In this document: in pieces, positions 44,376 to 52,475 of the stretch
Layout: each line of letters begins with the position of its first letter
Position numbering within the stretch: the stretch's first letter is position 1
From: PALSA-505 sp963699015
Lineage (GTDB): Bacteria; Actinomycetota; Actinomycetes; Streptosporangiales; Streptosporangiaceae
Reading direction: 5' to 3'
NCBI GenBank assembly: GCA_963699015.1
Contig: CAVOSX010000002.1
Coordinates: 744,001-808,000, forward strand
Length of the DNA: 64,000 nucleotides
Position numbers and translations under genes: made by a program
Notes under the pieces: generated by a model
Seen by the model: only the letters and a program-made list of their open reading frames with translations
Databases searched by the model: none
Told to the model about the DNA's origin: nothing

Positions 44376-47342
44376 TCAGGCCACCGACGAGCGCCAGGAC
44401 GGCAGCAGCTCGTCGATGAGCGCCTCGGTCTTGGGGGCCATCCTGGGCAGCACCTCGTCCAGCGAGACCCGGGCGGAGACCTCGCCGACCACCGCGCGCA
44501 GCACGTGCTCGCGGCCGGTGGCGTGCGCGGCGGTGAGCAGGTCGCGCCAGAGCAGCTCGTCGCTGAACGCGAGCCGCAGCCCGGCCCTGGCCGCGTCCAT
44601 CGCGCCCTGGGCGTCACCCGCGGCCAGGCGCAGCTCGGCGAGCCGGTGACCAGCGTCCGCGACCCGGGCGGCCGTCTCGTATTCCAGCGGGTCGCCAGCC
44701 AGCCAGGCGTACCGGCCGGGGGCCCGCCCGTCGAGGAGCTGACCCGTGACCAGGTCCAGCGCTCGGGCCAGGATGGCCGCCTCGTCTCCGGGCCTCGGCG
44801 TGCCCGCTCGCCTGGCCGCGGCGGCCTGGCCGAGCAGCGCCCGGAACACCTGCCAGTCCACCCGGACCTGCGGTCCCAGGCTCACCCGGCCGGTGCCGTC
44901 GACGACCAGGTTGGGACGGCCGGCGCTGTCGGCACCCAGCCAGTCGCGCACCCGGGCCAGCATCGCTCGCTGCACCTCCGGGGTGACCCCGCGCGGCCAG
45001 ATCACGCCGGTGAGCACGTTCGGGTGGACGCCGCCCAGATGCGCGGCCAGGTACATGACGATCTCCGTCGCCACCCCGACCCGGTCCGGCTCGATGCCGC
45101 CGGGCGCCTGCACGGCTGCCTGGCCGAGCAGCCTGACCTCCACCGCCATCCGGGCTCCGGGCACGAGCTGCTCGGGCGGGGCCGCATCCGGCGGCGGGTC
45201 ATCGAGCGTCACCCCGCCCGCCTGCCCGGCGGCATGCAGCAGCTCCACCACGGCCGCGTACTGCTGCGCCGGCAGCAGCTGCGCCTTCAGGTCGAAGCCG
45301 AGCACGCCCGCGTGCAGCCGCCCCTGCTCGGTGACGTCCCACGACCAGGTCGCGCCGGGCACGTCACCGGCCGCTACGTAGCCCATCGCGGTCCGGTGCC
45401 TGGTACTGGCCAGCGCCAGCAGCCGCTCCCGCTGCTGGGGGGTGGGCGGCACGGCCATGATCAGGTAATGCGGGGCCCACGAGTCCGGGTGCAGGCCGCG
45501 GGACCGGCCGGTGAGCACCGTATCGGCGCCCAGCGAGGCCAGCGAGCGCTCGACCTCGGCGGCCCTGGCCTCCAGCGCCGGCATCACCTCATCGAGCGTG
45601 CTGGCCACGGTGATCCGGTCCGGGGCGAGCATGGCCAGCTCGGGACCGAAGCCGACCAGCATGATCTGCATCCGGTCCGACCAGCGGTTGGTGGCCAGCT
45701 CCACGGCCATCGCGGCGAGCACGGCCTGCACCATGCCGCGCGGCCCGCGCACCGCGATCAGCCCCTGCGCGACCTCGAGATCGACGAGCATCCGGCCGGT
45801 GTCGCTGGTGCCGATCGAGACAAGGCCGGGGTAGGGGGCCAGCGCCGCTCCGGCCTCGTCCGGGTCCAGGCCCGCCACGGCAGCCAGCGGCAGCCGCCAC
45901 ACCTGGCCGTCGTCCACGGGCTGCCAGGGCTGCGGCGGGTTCTTGTCCGCGCGGCGCGATCCACAGGTCGAGATTGACCTGCCCGAGGTGCGCGGCGAAC
46001 ACCGTCGGCGGCGCCTTGCCCTGCGCGGCGAGTTCCTGTGACAGCGACCGCAGCCCGTGTCGAGCAGCCGGGCCGACGGTTCGCTCGCGCCGAGCCGCAG
46101 GGCTGCCTCGGCCAGGGCCGCGTCGCCTTCGGGGATGACGACCCGATGACCGAACGCGCGCTGCCAGAGCTGCTCGCGCCGGCGCCTGCCGAGCGCGGCC
46201 AGAACCCCCGCGGCGAGCAGCGATGCGGCCGAGAGCTCGTAAGGGAAGGAGAGCAGCGCGCTGCCTGGCGCCCCCTGGGCCGGGCTCAGGGCCGTGTGAT
46301 AGCGGCCGCCGCCGCCGCCCGGACCACCCCCGGGGCTGCCGGGGCCGCCGCCGGAGCCGCCACCGCCGGGGCCGGGGCCGCCGGCTCCGCTCCTGGGCCG
46401 CGGCTCGCCGGCTGGGGCGCCCGGCGCGGCCGCCGAGTCCCGGGCCGGCCCGGACCCGCTGCCCTGCGCTCCGGCCGCGGCCTGGGTGGCCCGCTTGGCC
46501 TGCCGGGCTCCGGCCTGCTCGGCGGCGCCCGCGGGGCCGCCCGGCGCGTGCGAGACGATCTCGATGCCGGGGCCGAACGCGTCACGCGGCATGCGCAATA
46601 TCCAGCCCGGCCTGATCAGGCTGGCGATGGTCAGCCTGGTCCCGTCGGGCTGCAGGCGGCCCTCGTTCATCGCGAAGATCTCGCGGTAGCGCAGGCCGTT
46701 GCCGAGATGATTCTCGGCGATCTCCCACAGGCTCTCGTGGAAGCGCCCGACGGGCGGCTTCACGATGTAGATCTTCTGCACGTGCGGCCCGTGCGACGCG
46801 TGGCCTGCCGCGGCCTCAGCCGCGTGTGCGGCCACCCGCTCCGGGTCTGTCGCTCCCCGCTGCGCGTGGCTGCCGCCACCGTCGGTGGCCGAGATCGTAT
46901 GTGCCGCGCGCGGCGCCGGGCCGCTGCGCGCGAACGCGGGCGACAGCGCCGCGGACGCGCTGACCAGCAGCAGTGCCGCGGTGACCAGCCGGTGCGCAAT
47001 CGCCTGGGTGCCGCCGGACAGCGGGATACGGGCCGGCACCCCGACGTTCCTGATCGCGGCCCTGATCTCGGCGAGCACGCAGAAGACCAGCTGCAGCCAG
47101 GCCAGCCAGACGATGACCGACAGGATTTGGATGATGCTGAGGATGCTGAGCTGGTGGGTGAGCAGGCCCAGCGTCGGCCTGGAGTGCGGGATGGGCAAGC
47201 CGAGCACGGTGATCAGTGCGACCGGCACGCCCACGGTCAGCACGGCGAGGGCCAGGATGGCCAGGACTCCGGCCGCGACATCGCCGGCCGTCCGGCGGTT
47301 GACGGTGACCGGCCGCCTGAGCCCTGGAATCGGGGGCGCCAT
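44376..47342 (-). CDS. LysM-domain/BTAD-type membrane regulator of the Tad locus
   Basis: The protein of about 988 residues starts at ATG 47342. It has two to three N-terminal membrane helices, then a LysM domain (SLWEIAENHLGNGLRYREIF with GWILRMPRD), a long Gly/Ala/Pro-rich linker and another membrane helix. The C-terminus has a winged-helix/BTAD (SARP-type) region with WPRGVTPEVQRAMLARVRDW and a helical repeat region. Two compensating indels near 46050 and 45950 leave a small segment in the wrong frame (natural VFAAHLGQVNLDLWIAP). Such fusions beside Tad operons may sense the cell wall and control transcription; this is inference. Confidence 0.78.
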   Translation of the reverse strand: MAPPIPGLRRPVTVNRRTAGDVAAGVLAILALAVLTVGVPVALITVLGLPIPHSRPTLGLLTHQLSILSIIQILSVIVWLAWLQLVFCVLAEIRAAIRNVGVPARIPLSGGTQAIAHRLVTAALLLVSASAALSPAFARSGPAPRAAHTISATDGGGSHAQRGATDPERVAAHAAEAAAGHASHGPHVQKIYIVKPPVGRFHESLWEIAENHLGNGLRYREIFAMNEGRLQPDGTRLTIASLIRPGWILRMPRDAFGPGIEIVSHAPGGPAGAAEQAGARQAKRATQAAAGAQGSGSGPARDSAAAPGAPAGEPRPRSGAGGPGPGGGGSGGGPGSPGGGPGGGGGRYHTALSPAQGAPGSALLSFPYELSAASLLAAGVLAALGRRRREQLWQRAFGHRVVIPEGDAALAEAALRLGASEPSARLLDTGCGRCHRNSPRRARRRRRCSPRTSGRSISTCGSRRADKNPPQPWQPVDDGQVWRLPLAAVAGLDPDEAGAALAPYPGLVSIGTSDTGRMLVDLEVAQGLIAVRGPRGMVQAVLAAMAVELATNRWSDRMQIMLVGFGPELAMLAPDRITVASTLDEVMPALEARAAEVERSLASLGADTVLTGRSRGLHPDSWAPHYLIMAVPPTPQQRERLLALASTRHRTAMGYVAAGDVPGATWSWDVTEQGRLHAGVLGFDLKAQLLPAQQYAAVVELLHAAGQAGGVTLDDPPPDAAPPEQLVPGARMAVEVRLLGQAAVQAPGGIEPDRVGVATEIVMYLAAHLGGVHPNVLTGVIWPRGVTPEVQRAMLARVRDWLGADSAGRPNLVVDGTGRVSLGPQVRVDWQVFRALLGQAAAARRAGTPRPGDEAAILARALDLVTGQLLDGRAPGRYAWLAGDPLEYETAARVADAGHRLAELRLAAGDAQGAMDAARAGLRLAFSDELLWRDLLTAAHATGREHVLRAVVGEVSARVSLDEVLPRMAPKTEALIDELLPSWRSSVA

Positions 47343-47797
47343 CAGCACTGACCTCCCTGAGTGATCCCGCAGACCGGTGCGGCCTCGCCGTACGAGGTCT
47401 GGGCGAAGGTGCCGATCCCGATGAGACCGAGGAACTGCGAGCGCACGGTCACGGTCGCGTACACCTTGATACCCGGGTGCCCGTTGACCGGAACGAACGC
47501 GCACGGTCCGGGCGTGGCCCCGATGCCCGTGTACTTGCCCACGAACGCGGTAGCGACATTGCAGGCACCCGGGTCAAGCTCGATCGTGCCCGATCGCAAG
47601 GCGGCCACGTCCAGGTCATTGGCGCCTGCCCGGGCCGCCTGCTGCGCCACGTCGGCGGCGCGCTCCCTCGCGTTGATCGCGATGCCGCCGTCGACGAGGA
47701 GCCCGGCCAGCAGCACGACCACCGGGGTGAACAGGACGACGAACAGGGACAGCGTGCCGCGGTCGCCGCGCCACCCCATGCCGCCCTTCCGTCGCAT
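47342..47797 (-). CDS. TadG/TadE-like pilus assembly protein
   Basis: The 151-residue protein starts at ATG 47797. A short basic start is followed by a hydrophobic helix (LSLFVVLFTPVVVLLAGLLV) and the DGGIAINAR segment typical of TadE/TadG-like minor pilins. A Cys pair (DPGACNV and GPCAFV) may form a disulfide. Its stop overlaps the ATG of the LysM-BTAD gene. It likely functions at the membrane in pilus assembly. Confidence 0.8.
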   Translation of the reverse strand: MRRKGGMGWRGDRGTLSLFVVLFTPVVVLLAGLLVDGGIAINARERAADVAQQAARAGANDLDVAALRSGTIELDPGACNVATAFVGKYTGIGATPGPCAFVPVNGHPGIKVYATVTVRSQFLGLIGIGTFAQTSYGEAAPVCGITQGGQC

Positions 47798-47801
47798 GGG
47801 C

Positions 47802-48620
47802 CTATCCTCCCACCGAGAATGTGTCAATAGGGGCCGATGCATGACCCGTAATCGTCTTGGTCTGAAATCCGATAAACGACAATGCCGGCAGCCCCACCCG
47901 GCAGGTAACAATGACGTTCACCACGCCGCCGGGAGCCAGGGTGGTGCCGCTGCCGAAGGTCACGTTCGGGGCATCGGCGCACTTGCTCGCGCCGACCAGA
48001 TCGGTGTCGGCGGCCGTCCGCGCGTCGCCCAGCGCGGTCCCGGAATTCTGGGCGACGGACGCCGCCCGTGCCGCGTCCCTGGCCGCCCCGTCGACCTGAC
48101 CCTGGGCCTCAACGATCCGGCCGAGAGCCACCAGCACCGCCATGAAGAGCACCAGGATGGGAGTGAGGATCACCAGCTCGATGGCCAGGGATCCGCGGTC
48201 GCGCCGGCTCGCGGCCCGGCGGCTGCGCAGCCGGCCGGAGGCGGCTCGCTGCCTGCCCCAGCTCGCGGTCCGCCTGCGGCCAAGCCCGCCAGGGGCGGCT
48301 AGCTGCCTGCCCCAGCTCGCGGTCCGGCGGCCAAGCCCGCCAGGGGCGGCTAGCTGCCTGCCCCAGCTCGCGGTCTGGCGGCCAAGCCCGCCAGGGGCGG
48401 CTAGCTGCCTGCCCCAGCTCGCGGTCTGGCGGCCAAGCCCGCCAGGGGCGGCTAGCTGCCTGCCCCAGCTCGCGGTCTGGCGGCCAAGCCCGCCAGGGGC
48501 GGCTAGCTGCCTGCCCCAGCTCGCGGTCTGGCGGCCAAGCCCGCCAGGGGCGGCTAGCTGCCTGCCCCAGCTCGCGGTCTGGCGGCCAAGCCCGCCAGGG
48601 GCGGCTAGCTGCCTGCGCAT
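47802..48620 (-). CDS. TadE-like protein with N-terminal 17-residue repeats
   Basis: The protein of about 272 residues starts at ATG 48620 and first reads seven copies of a 17-residue Arg/Gly/Ala-rich peptide (core RQLAAPGGLG followed by QTASWG) encoded by 51-bp tandem repeats. Then comes an Arg-rich patch and a TadE-type membrane helix (LAIELVILTPILVLFMAVLV). The extracellular domain has SVAQNSGTALGDARTAADTD and a Cys in VTCRVG. The repeat region has no counterpart in the other TadE-like gene. It may tune the cytosolic tail, or may be non-essential. Confidence 0.8.
   Translation of the reverse strand: MRRQLAAPGGLGRQTASWGRQLAAPGGLGRQTASWGRQLAAPGGLGRQTASWGRQLAAPGGLGRQTASWGRQLAAPGGLGRQTASWGRQLAAPGGLGRRTASWGRQLAAPGGLGRRRTASWGRQRAASGRLRSRRAASRRDRGSLAIELVILTPILVLFMAVLVALGRIVEAQGQVDGAARDAARAASVAQNSGTALGDARTAADTDLVGASKCADAPNVTFGSGTTLAPGGVVNVIVTCRVGLPALSFIGFQTKTITGHASAPIDTFSVGG
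48248..48612 (-). repeat. 51-bp minisatellite, seven copies plus partial, in a TadE-like gene
   Basis: Unit boundaries fall at about 48248 (divergent), 48300, 48351, 48402, 48453, 48504 and 48555, with a partial copy at 48606. Copies at 48351-48605 look identical by eye, and the first two carry a few base changes. The period of 51 keeps the reading frame (17 residues). There are no spacers and no CRISPR hallmarks. Confidence 0.9.
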
Positions 48621-49099
48621 TGGGCTGGCTGTTCGCTGGGCCGGAAGCATTCGGCGGGGCCCTGCGAGGTCTCGTCGATGCGGAAGGTCAGCCCCGGGAT
48701 GGGGATGATGCTGGGGGCGGTGCCCACTACCTCGACGCCGCGTACGTTCCCGCCGCCGATCGCCCGTGCGCTGCTGCTCTGCAGCAGCGAACCGCCCAGT
48801 TGCCGGGCGTAGCCTTGCGCGGCCGTGGTGGCCGGGCCCGCCCAGGGCAGCCCCTGGGCGGTGTCGCGGGCCACCCGGGCGCCGGCCTGGGCCGCCGCGA
48901 TCGCGACGTGCCGGGCCTGGTACCACATGGCGAACTGGCCCACGAGGAGGATGCTCAGGATCACCAGCGGCGCGAGCAGGACAAGCTCGATGGAACTCGC
49001 CCCGTCCTCCCGCTGTCCGCCCCGTGGGCTGGCGCGACCGGGGGTTCCCGCCGGGCGTTTGCGAGACCGTTGCCGCGCCAGATCGCCGCGGCCTGCCAT
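48605..49099 (-). CDS. TadE-like pilus assembly protein
   Basis: The 164-residue protein starts at ATG 49099. An Arg-rich cytosolic start leads into a TadE helix (SSIELVLLAPLVILSILLVG). An extracellular part with AIAAAQAGARVARDTAQG and a Cys pair in CFRPSEQPAQC follows. The ordinary version lacks the 17-residue repeats of its neighbour. Its 3' end overlaps the start of the repeat-bearing TadE gene by about 16 bp. Confidence 0.85.
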   Translation of the reverse strand: MAGRGDLARQRSRKRPAGTPGRASPRGGQREDGASSIELVLLAPLVILSILLVGQFAMWYQARHVAIAAAQAGARVARDTAQGLPWAGPATTAAQGYARQLGGSLLQSSSARAIGGGNVRGVEVVGTAPSIIPIPGLTFRIDETSQGPAECFRPSEQPAQCAGS

Positions 49100-49100
49100 C

Positions 49101-49307
49101 TCAGGGACCGGTCTTGATGTTGTTGGCCGAGGTGACGATCTTGTTCTTGATGATGACGAAGATCGCCAGCGCGATCAGGGCGAGCAGGCCGGTGATGATT
49201 GCCCATTCAATGGCCGAGGCGCCGCCGTCGCCGTCGCGGGCGGCGGCCAGGCGCTTACCGAGCAGCACCCGGAGATATTCCACGAAAGGCTCGTTGAGCG
49301 GGGTCAT
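49101..49307 (-). CDS. flp: Flp-type class IVb pilin
   Basis: The 68-residue protein has a short basic leader (GKRLAAARDGDGG) then ASAIEWAIITGLLALIALAI, a pilin-like helix with a Glu five residues into the mature part. It ends VIIKNKIVTSANNIKTGP. This fits a Flp/Tad major pilin that would be cleaved by the prepilin peptidase at the end of the operon. It is the gene most likely to encode the fibre. Confidence 0.85.
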   Translation of the reverse strand: MTPLNEPFVEYLRVLLGKRLAAARDGDGGASAIEWAIITGLLALIALAIFVIIKNKIVTSANNIKTGP

Positions 49308-49351
49308 GGCTACGCGCTTCCTTTCGGTACTGGCCCCCTAGGGGGGTGATG

Positions 49352-50260
49352 CTAGGCGTTAAACACGGCTATCGCGGCTGGATACAGGATGAAAAGCAGG
49401 AAACCCACGCACAGCAGCATCTGCGCGATCAGCATCGACTGCGAACGCTCGCCAGCCTTTCCCTCCAGGTCCGAGATCTCGCGCCGGCGCAGGCTCGCCG
49501 CCCGCGCGGTCAGCGATTCCCGCACCTTGGCCCCGTCCTCGGCGACCAGGCTGAGCGCGGCCGACAGATCAGTGAGCTCCTCGACGCCGACGTCCTCGCC
49601 GAGGCCGCCGAGCGCCTGCCACGGCGTCTGGCCGGTGATCCGGGCGTTGGTGAGGGCGTCCCGGATCCGCCACATGGCCCAGCCGCTGCCGATTTCTCCC
49701 GCGGCCATCAGCGCCTCGGGGACGCCGCGGCCGCCGGCCAGGTTCATGGCCACCAGGTCGAGGAAAGAGCCGACCGCGTGCCGGAAGTCGCGACGCCTCG
49801 CCGTGGCCTTCTGCTTGAGCTCCAGATCAGGCAGGAAGAAGAAGACGCCGGCCGCGATCAGGACCATCCAGACCGGGATGACCACGGGAAAGTGAATCCC
49901 GGCCAGCCCGGCCAAGATAGCCAGGATGGGCACGAAGATCAGGCCGACCAGCGCGAACAGGATCTTCCCTGCCAGGTAACTCTCAAATGACTTGCCGGTC
50001 AGCGACAGGTTCGCCTTGACCGAAGGGAATTCCCAGCCCTGCTCGGCGCACAGCCTGGCCGCCACGGCGCCGATCCGGCGGCTGGCCTCGCTCTCCTTTC
50101 CGCTGACCGGCCGCGCGGCGCGGCGTGCGCCCTGACCGGTGCGGCCGGCGTCGAACGCCGCGATCTGCCGGGCCAGGCTGACCCGGCGCGGGATCAGGGC
50201 CAGGACGAGCAGGAACAGGCCGATACCTGCGACCGCGCCGGCAGCGACCGCGGCGGTCAT
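49352..50260 (-). CDS. tadC: Tad pilus inner-membrane protein TadC (GspF family)
   Basis: The 302-residue protein has an N-terminal helix (VAGIGLFLLVLALIP), a central pair (KILFALVGLIFVPILAILAG and IPVWMVLIAAGVFFFLPDLE) and a GspF domain with DFRHAVGSFLDLVAMNLAGG. It overlaps tadB by 4 bp and lies 44 bp upstream of flp. It forms the membrane platform with TadB for pilus extension. Confidence 0.87.
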   Translation of the reverse strand: MTAAVAAGAVAGIGLFLLVLALIPRRVSLARQIAAFDAGRTGQGARRAARPVSGKESEASRRIGAVAARLCAEQGWEFPSVKANLSLTGKSFESYLAGKILFALVGLIFVPILAILAGLAGIHFPVVIPVWMVLIAAGVFFFLPDLELKQKATARRRDFRHAVGSFLDLVAMNLAGGRGVPEALMAAGEIGSGWAMWRIRDALTNARITGQTPWQALGGLGEDVGVEELTDLSAALSLVAEDGAKVRESLTARAASLRRREISDLEGKAGERSQSMLIAQMLLCVGFLLFILYPAAIAVFNA

Positions 50261-51171
50261 CCCGCACCTCCCGGCCAGGCCCCCGCGGTCTCGGGTACCT
50301 CGGCCGGTGCCGGCGCGGCCCGGCCGCCGACGAGAATCCGCTCCGGCATGTCGAACCGGGCCAGCCGGGTCAGCCAGTAGAACCCGGCCGCGTACAGCGC
50401 GGCGATGACCACCAGCACGAGCTGGCCGCTCGCGCTGTCATACACCTGCACGAAATGCCGGTTGAAGATGGCCAGCAGGACGGCCACACCGACCGAGAAG
50501 CCGACCACGAACATCGCGCTGAACCGGGTGGACTTGCGCTGCGCCTCGATCCTGCGGCGCATGTCCAGCTCCTCGCGGACGGCGCCGGACAGCGCGCCGA
50601 GCAGGGCTCGAAGGCCAGGCCCGCGCAGCCGCGCGTTGATGATCAGTGCGGCCAGGATGAGGTCGGCGCTCGGATCGCCCAGGTCGTCGGCGAACCTGCG
50701 CAGCGCGTCGGTCAGCGGCACCCGGGTGTGCAGCCGGTCCACCAGGGTGATCAGCGGATCCCGGAGGGCGGGGGCGGCGGCGCGCAGCGAGGCCGGGATG
50801 GCCTGCTCCAGCCCGACCGCGCCCGCGATCGTGTCCCGCAGCGACTCGGTCCAGGTGGCCAGCGCCTCCAGCCGGGCGATGGCGGCCCGCTCGCCGCCCG
50901 CGCCGCCGGAAAGCCGGTCCCAGAACAGGATGAGCAGCGCGTACCCCACGGCGGCGACCACCCAGCGGGTGAGCAGCAGGATGATCATGCCGCCCACGAG
51001 CGCGCTCAGCCCGCGTACCCCGAGCACCTTGTCACGCAGCTCGCCGAGCCGGCCGGGACCCCTGGGCGGCCTGGGCGGCAGGCCGCGGATCGCGATGACG
51101 GCCAGGAATACCCCGCCGCCGGCCAGCGCCCCGGCCAGCAGGGCCAGCAACTGGCCGGTGTCGGTGAGCAT
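50257..51171 (-). CDS. tadB: Tad pilus inner-membrane protein TadB (GspF family)
   Basis: The 304-residue protein from ATG 51171 has TadB-like helices at the start (LLALLAGALAGGGVFLAVIA), a central GspF cytosolic domain (LATWTESLRDTIAGAVGLEQ) and a late pair of helices (FSAMFVVGFSVGVAVLLAIF and LVLVVIAALYAAGFYWL). ATGA overlap with tadA at 51171 indicates coupling. ATG 51171 is chosen over the upstream open frame, which lacks homology. Confidence 0.87.
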   Translation of the reverse strand: MLTDTGQLLALLAGALAGGGVFLAVIAIRGLPPRPPRGPGRLGELRDKVLGVRGLSALVGGMIILLLTRWVVAAVGYALLILFWDRLSGGAGGERAAIARLEALATWTESLRDTIAGAVGLEQAIPASLRAAAPALRDPLITLVDRLHTRVPLTDALRRFADDLGDPSADLILAALIINARLRGPGLRALLGALSGAVREELDMRRRIEAQRKSTRFSAMFVVGFSVGVAVLLAIFNRHFVQVYDSASGQLVLVVIAALYAAGFYWLTRLARFDMPERILVGGRAAPAPAEVPETAGAWPGGAG

Positions 51172-52472
51172 CAGCGCCACGCTCCCTGGGCCGGCGCGTA
51201 CCCGTGCATGAACAGCTCGTCCGTGCACGAGAGCGGGGCGTGCTGCACCGCCCGGCCGTCCGGGCCGGGGGTGAAGACCTCGCTGGACAGCACCCGGCCG
51301 TCTATGCCGGTCACCTCGCGGACGCTGCTGACGTACCGGCGCAGCCGGCCGCCGCGGGAGAACTCGTTCCGCTTCTCGATGAACACCACGAAGTCGATCG
51401 CGCCAGCGATCAGCATGTGCGTCGCCTCGACCGGGAGCCGTTCGGATGACTGGATCGCGTAGGTGGCGATCCGGTTGAACACCTCAAGCGAGGAGTTGGA
51501 GTGGATGGTGGACAGCGAGCCGTCGTTGCCCTGGGACATCGCGTTGAGCATGGTGACGATCTCGTCGCCGAGCACCTCGCCGACGATGACCCGGCTCGGG
51601 TTCATCCGCAGCGAGCGGCGGACCAGCTCGGCCATCGTGATCGCGCCCTGGCCCTCCATGTTGGGCAGCCGCTCTTCGAGCGCGATGACGTTCGGGTGCA
51701 GCTCAGGGAAGTGATCCAGTCCCAGCTCGAGCGCGCGCTCGACGGTGATGAGCCGTTCCTCGCCCGGAATCTGGTTGGCCAGCGCCCGCAGCAGCGTGGT
51801 CTTGCCCGCGTTCGTCGCCCCGGCGATCATGATGTTCTTCCGCGCCGCCACCGCGGCGGCGAGCATGGATCCGACCTCGGGAGACATCGTCCCGTTGCCC
51901 ACCAGGTCGGCCAGGAACACCTTGCCCATCCGGGCCCGGCGGATGGACACGGCCGGCCGCAGCGTCACGTCCATCACCGCCGACAGCCGGGAACCGTCGG
52001 GCAGCCGCAGGTCGAGCTGCGGATTGGCGGTGTCGAACGGGCGGCTGGACAGGCCGGAGTAGGCGGCGAGGATCTGGATGAGCTCGACCAGCTCCTCGTC
52101 GCTTTCCGCGACCGGCTCGCCCATCACCTCCCGGCCGTCGGCGTAGCCGAGGAACACGCGGTCGCAGCCGTTGACGTCGATGTTCTCTATCTGCTGGTCC
52201 TCGAGCAGCGGCTGGAGCCTGCCCACGCCGAACAGCGCGGCGTGGATCGCCGAGGCGAGTTCCTCTTCTTCCTGGGCGTTCGGCGGCGGGCGGCCCACGG
52301 TGATCTCGCTGCGCGCGTGCTCTTCGAGAACCTGGGCGATGATGGCCCGCGCGAACTGGCGCTCGTCCTCGCCGGACATCGGCTGCAGCCCGGCAGCGGC
52401 GTCGCGGCGCCGCTGCTCGGCCAGCCGGTCGCCGACGTCGCCGCGCAGCCGCTTGACGATGCTGTGGTCCAT
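51171..52472 (-). CDS. tadA: Tad secretion ATPase TadA/CpaF
   Basis: The 433-residue ATPase contains a Walker A GATNAGKTTLLRAL, an Asp-box LPNMEGQGAITMAEL region, a Walker B-like RVIVGEVLGDE and a downstream His motif (STIHSNSS). This places it with CpaF/TadA type II/IV secretion ATPases that drive pilus polymerisation. The sequence is intact, without frame breaks, unlike several neighbours. Confidence 0.94.
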   Translation of the reverse strand: MDHSIVKRLRGDVGDRLAEQRRRDAAAGLQPMSGEDERQFARAIIAQVLEEHARSEITVGRPPPNAQEEEELASAIHAALFGVGRLQPLLEDQQIENIDVNGCDRVFLGYADGREVMGEPVAESDEELVELIQILAAYSGLSSRPFDTANPQLDLRLPDGSRLSAVMDVTLRPAVSIRRARMGKVFLADLVGNGTMSPEVGSMLAAAVAARKNIMIAGATNAGKTTLLRALANQIPGEERLITVERALELGLDHFPELHPNVIALEERLPNMEGQGAITMAELVRRSLRMNPSRVIVGEVLGDEIVTMLNAMSQGNDGSLSTIHSNSSLEVFNRIATYAIQSSERLPVEATHMLIAGAIDFVVFIEKRNEFSRGGRLRRYVSSVREVTGIDGRVLSSEVFTPGPDGRAVQHAPLSCTDELFMHGYAPAQGAWR

Positions 52473-52475
52473 CGC

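Noticed and set aside
45900..46080. Programmed frameshift in the LysM-BTAD gene
   Set aside because: There is no slippery heptamer or pseudoknot-like structure, and two compensating breaks with the conserved segment in a third frame are better explained by indels.
48248..48612. CRISPR array
   Set aside because: Repeats are contiguous 51-bp units without spacers, lie inside a coding frame, and there are no cas genes.
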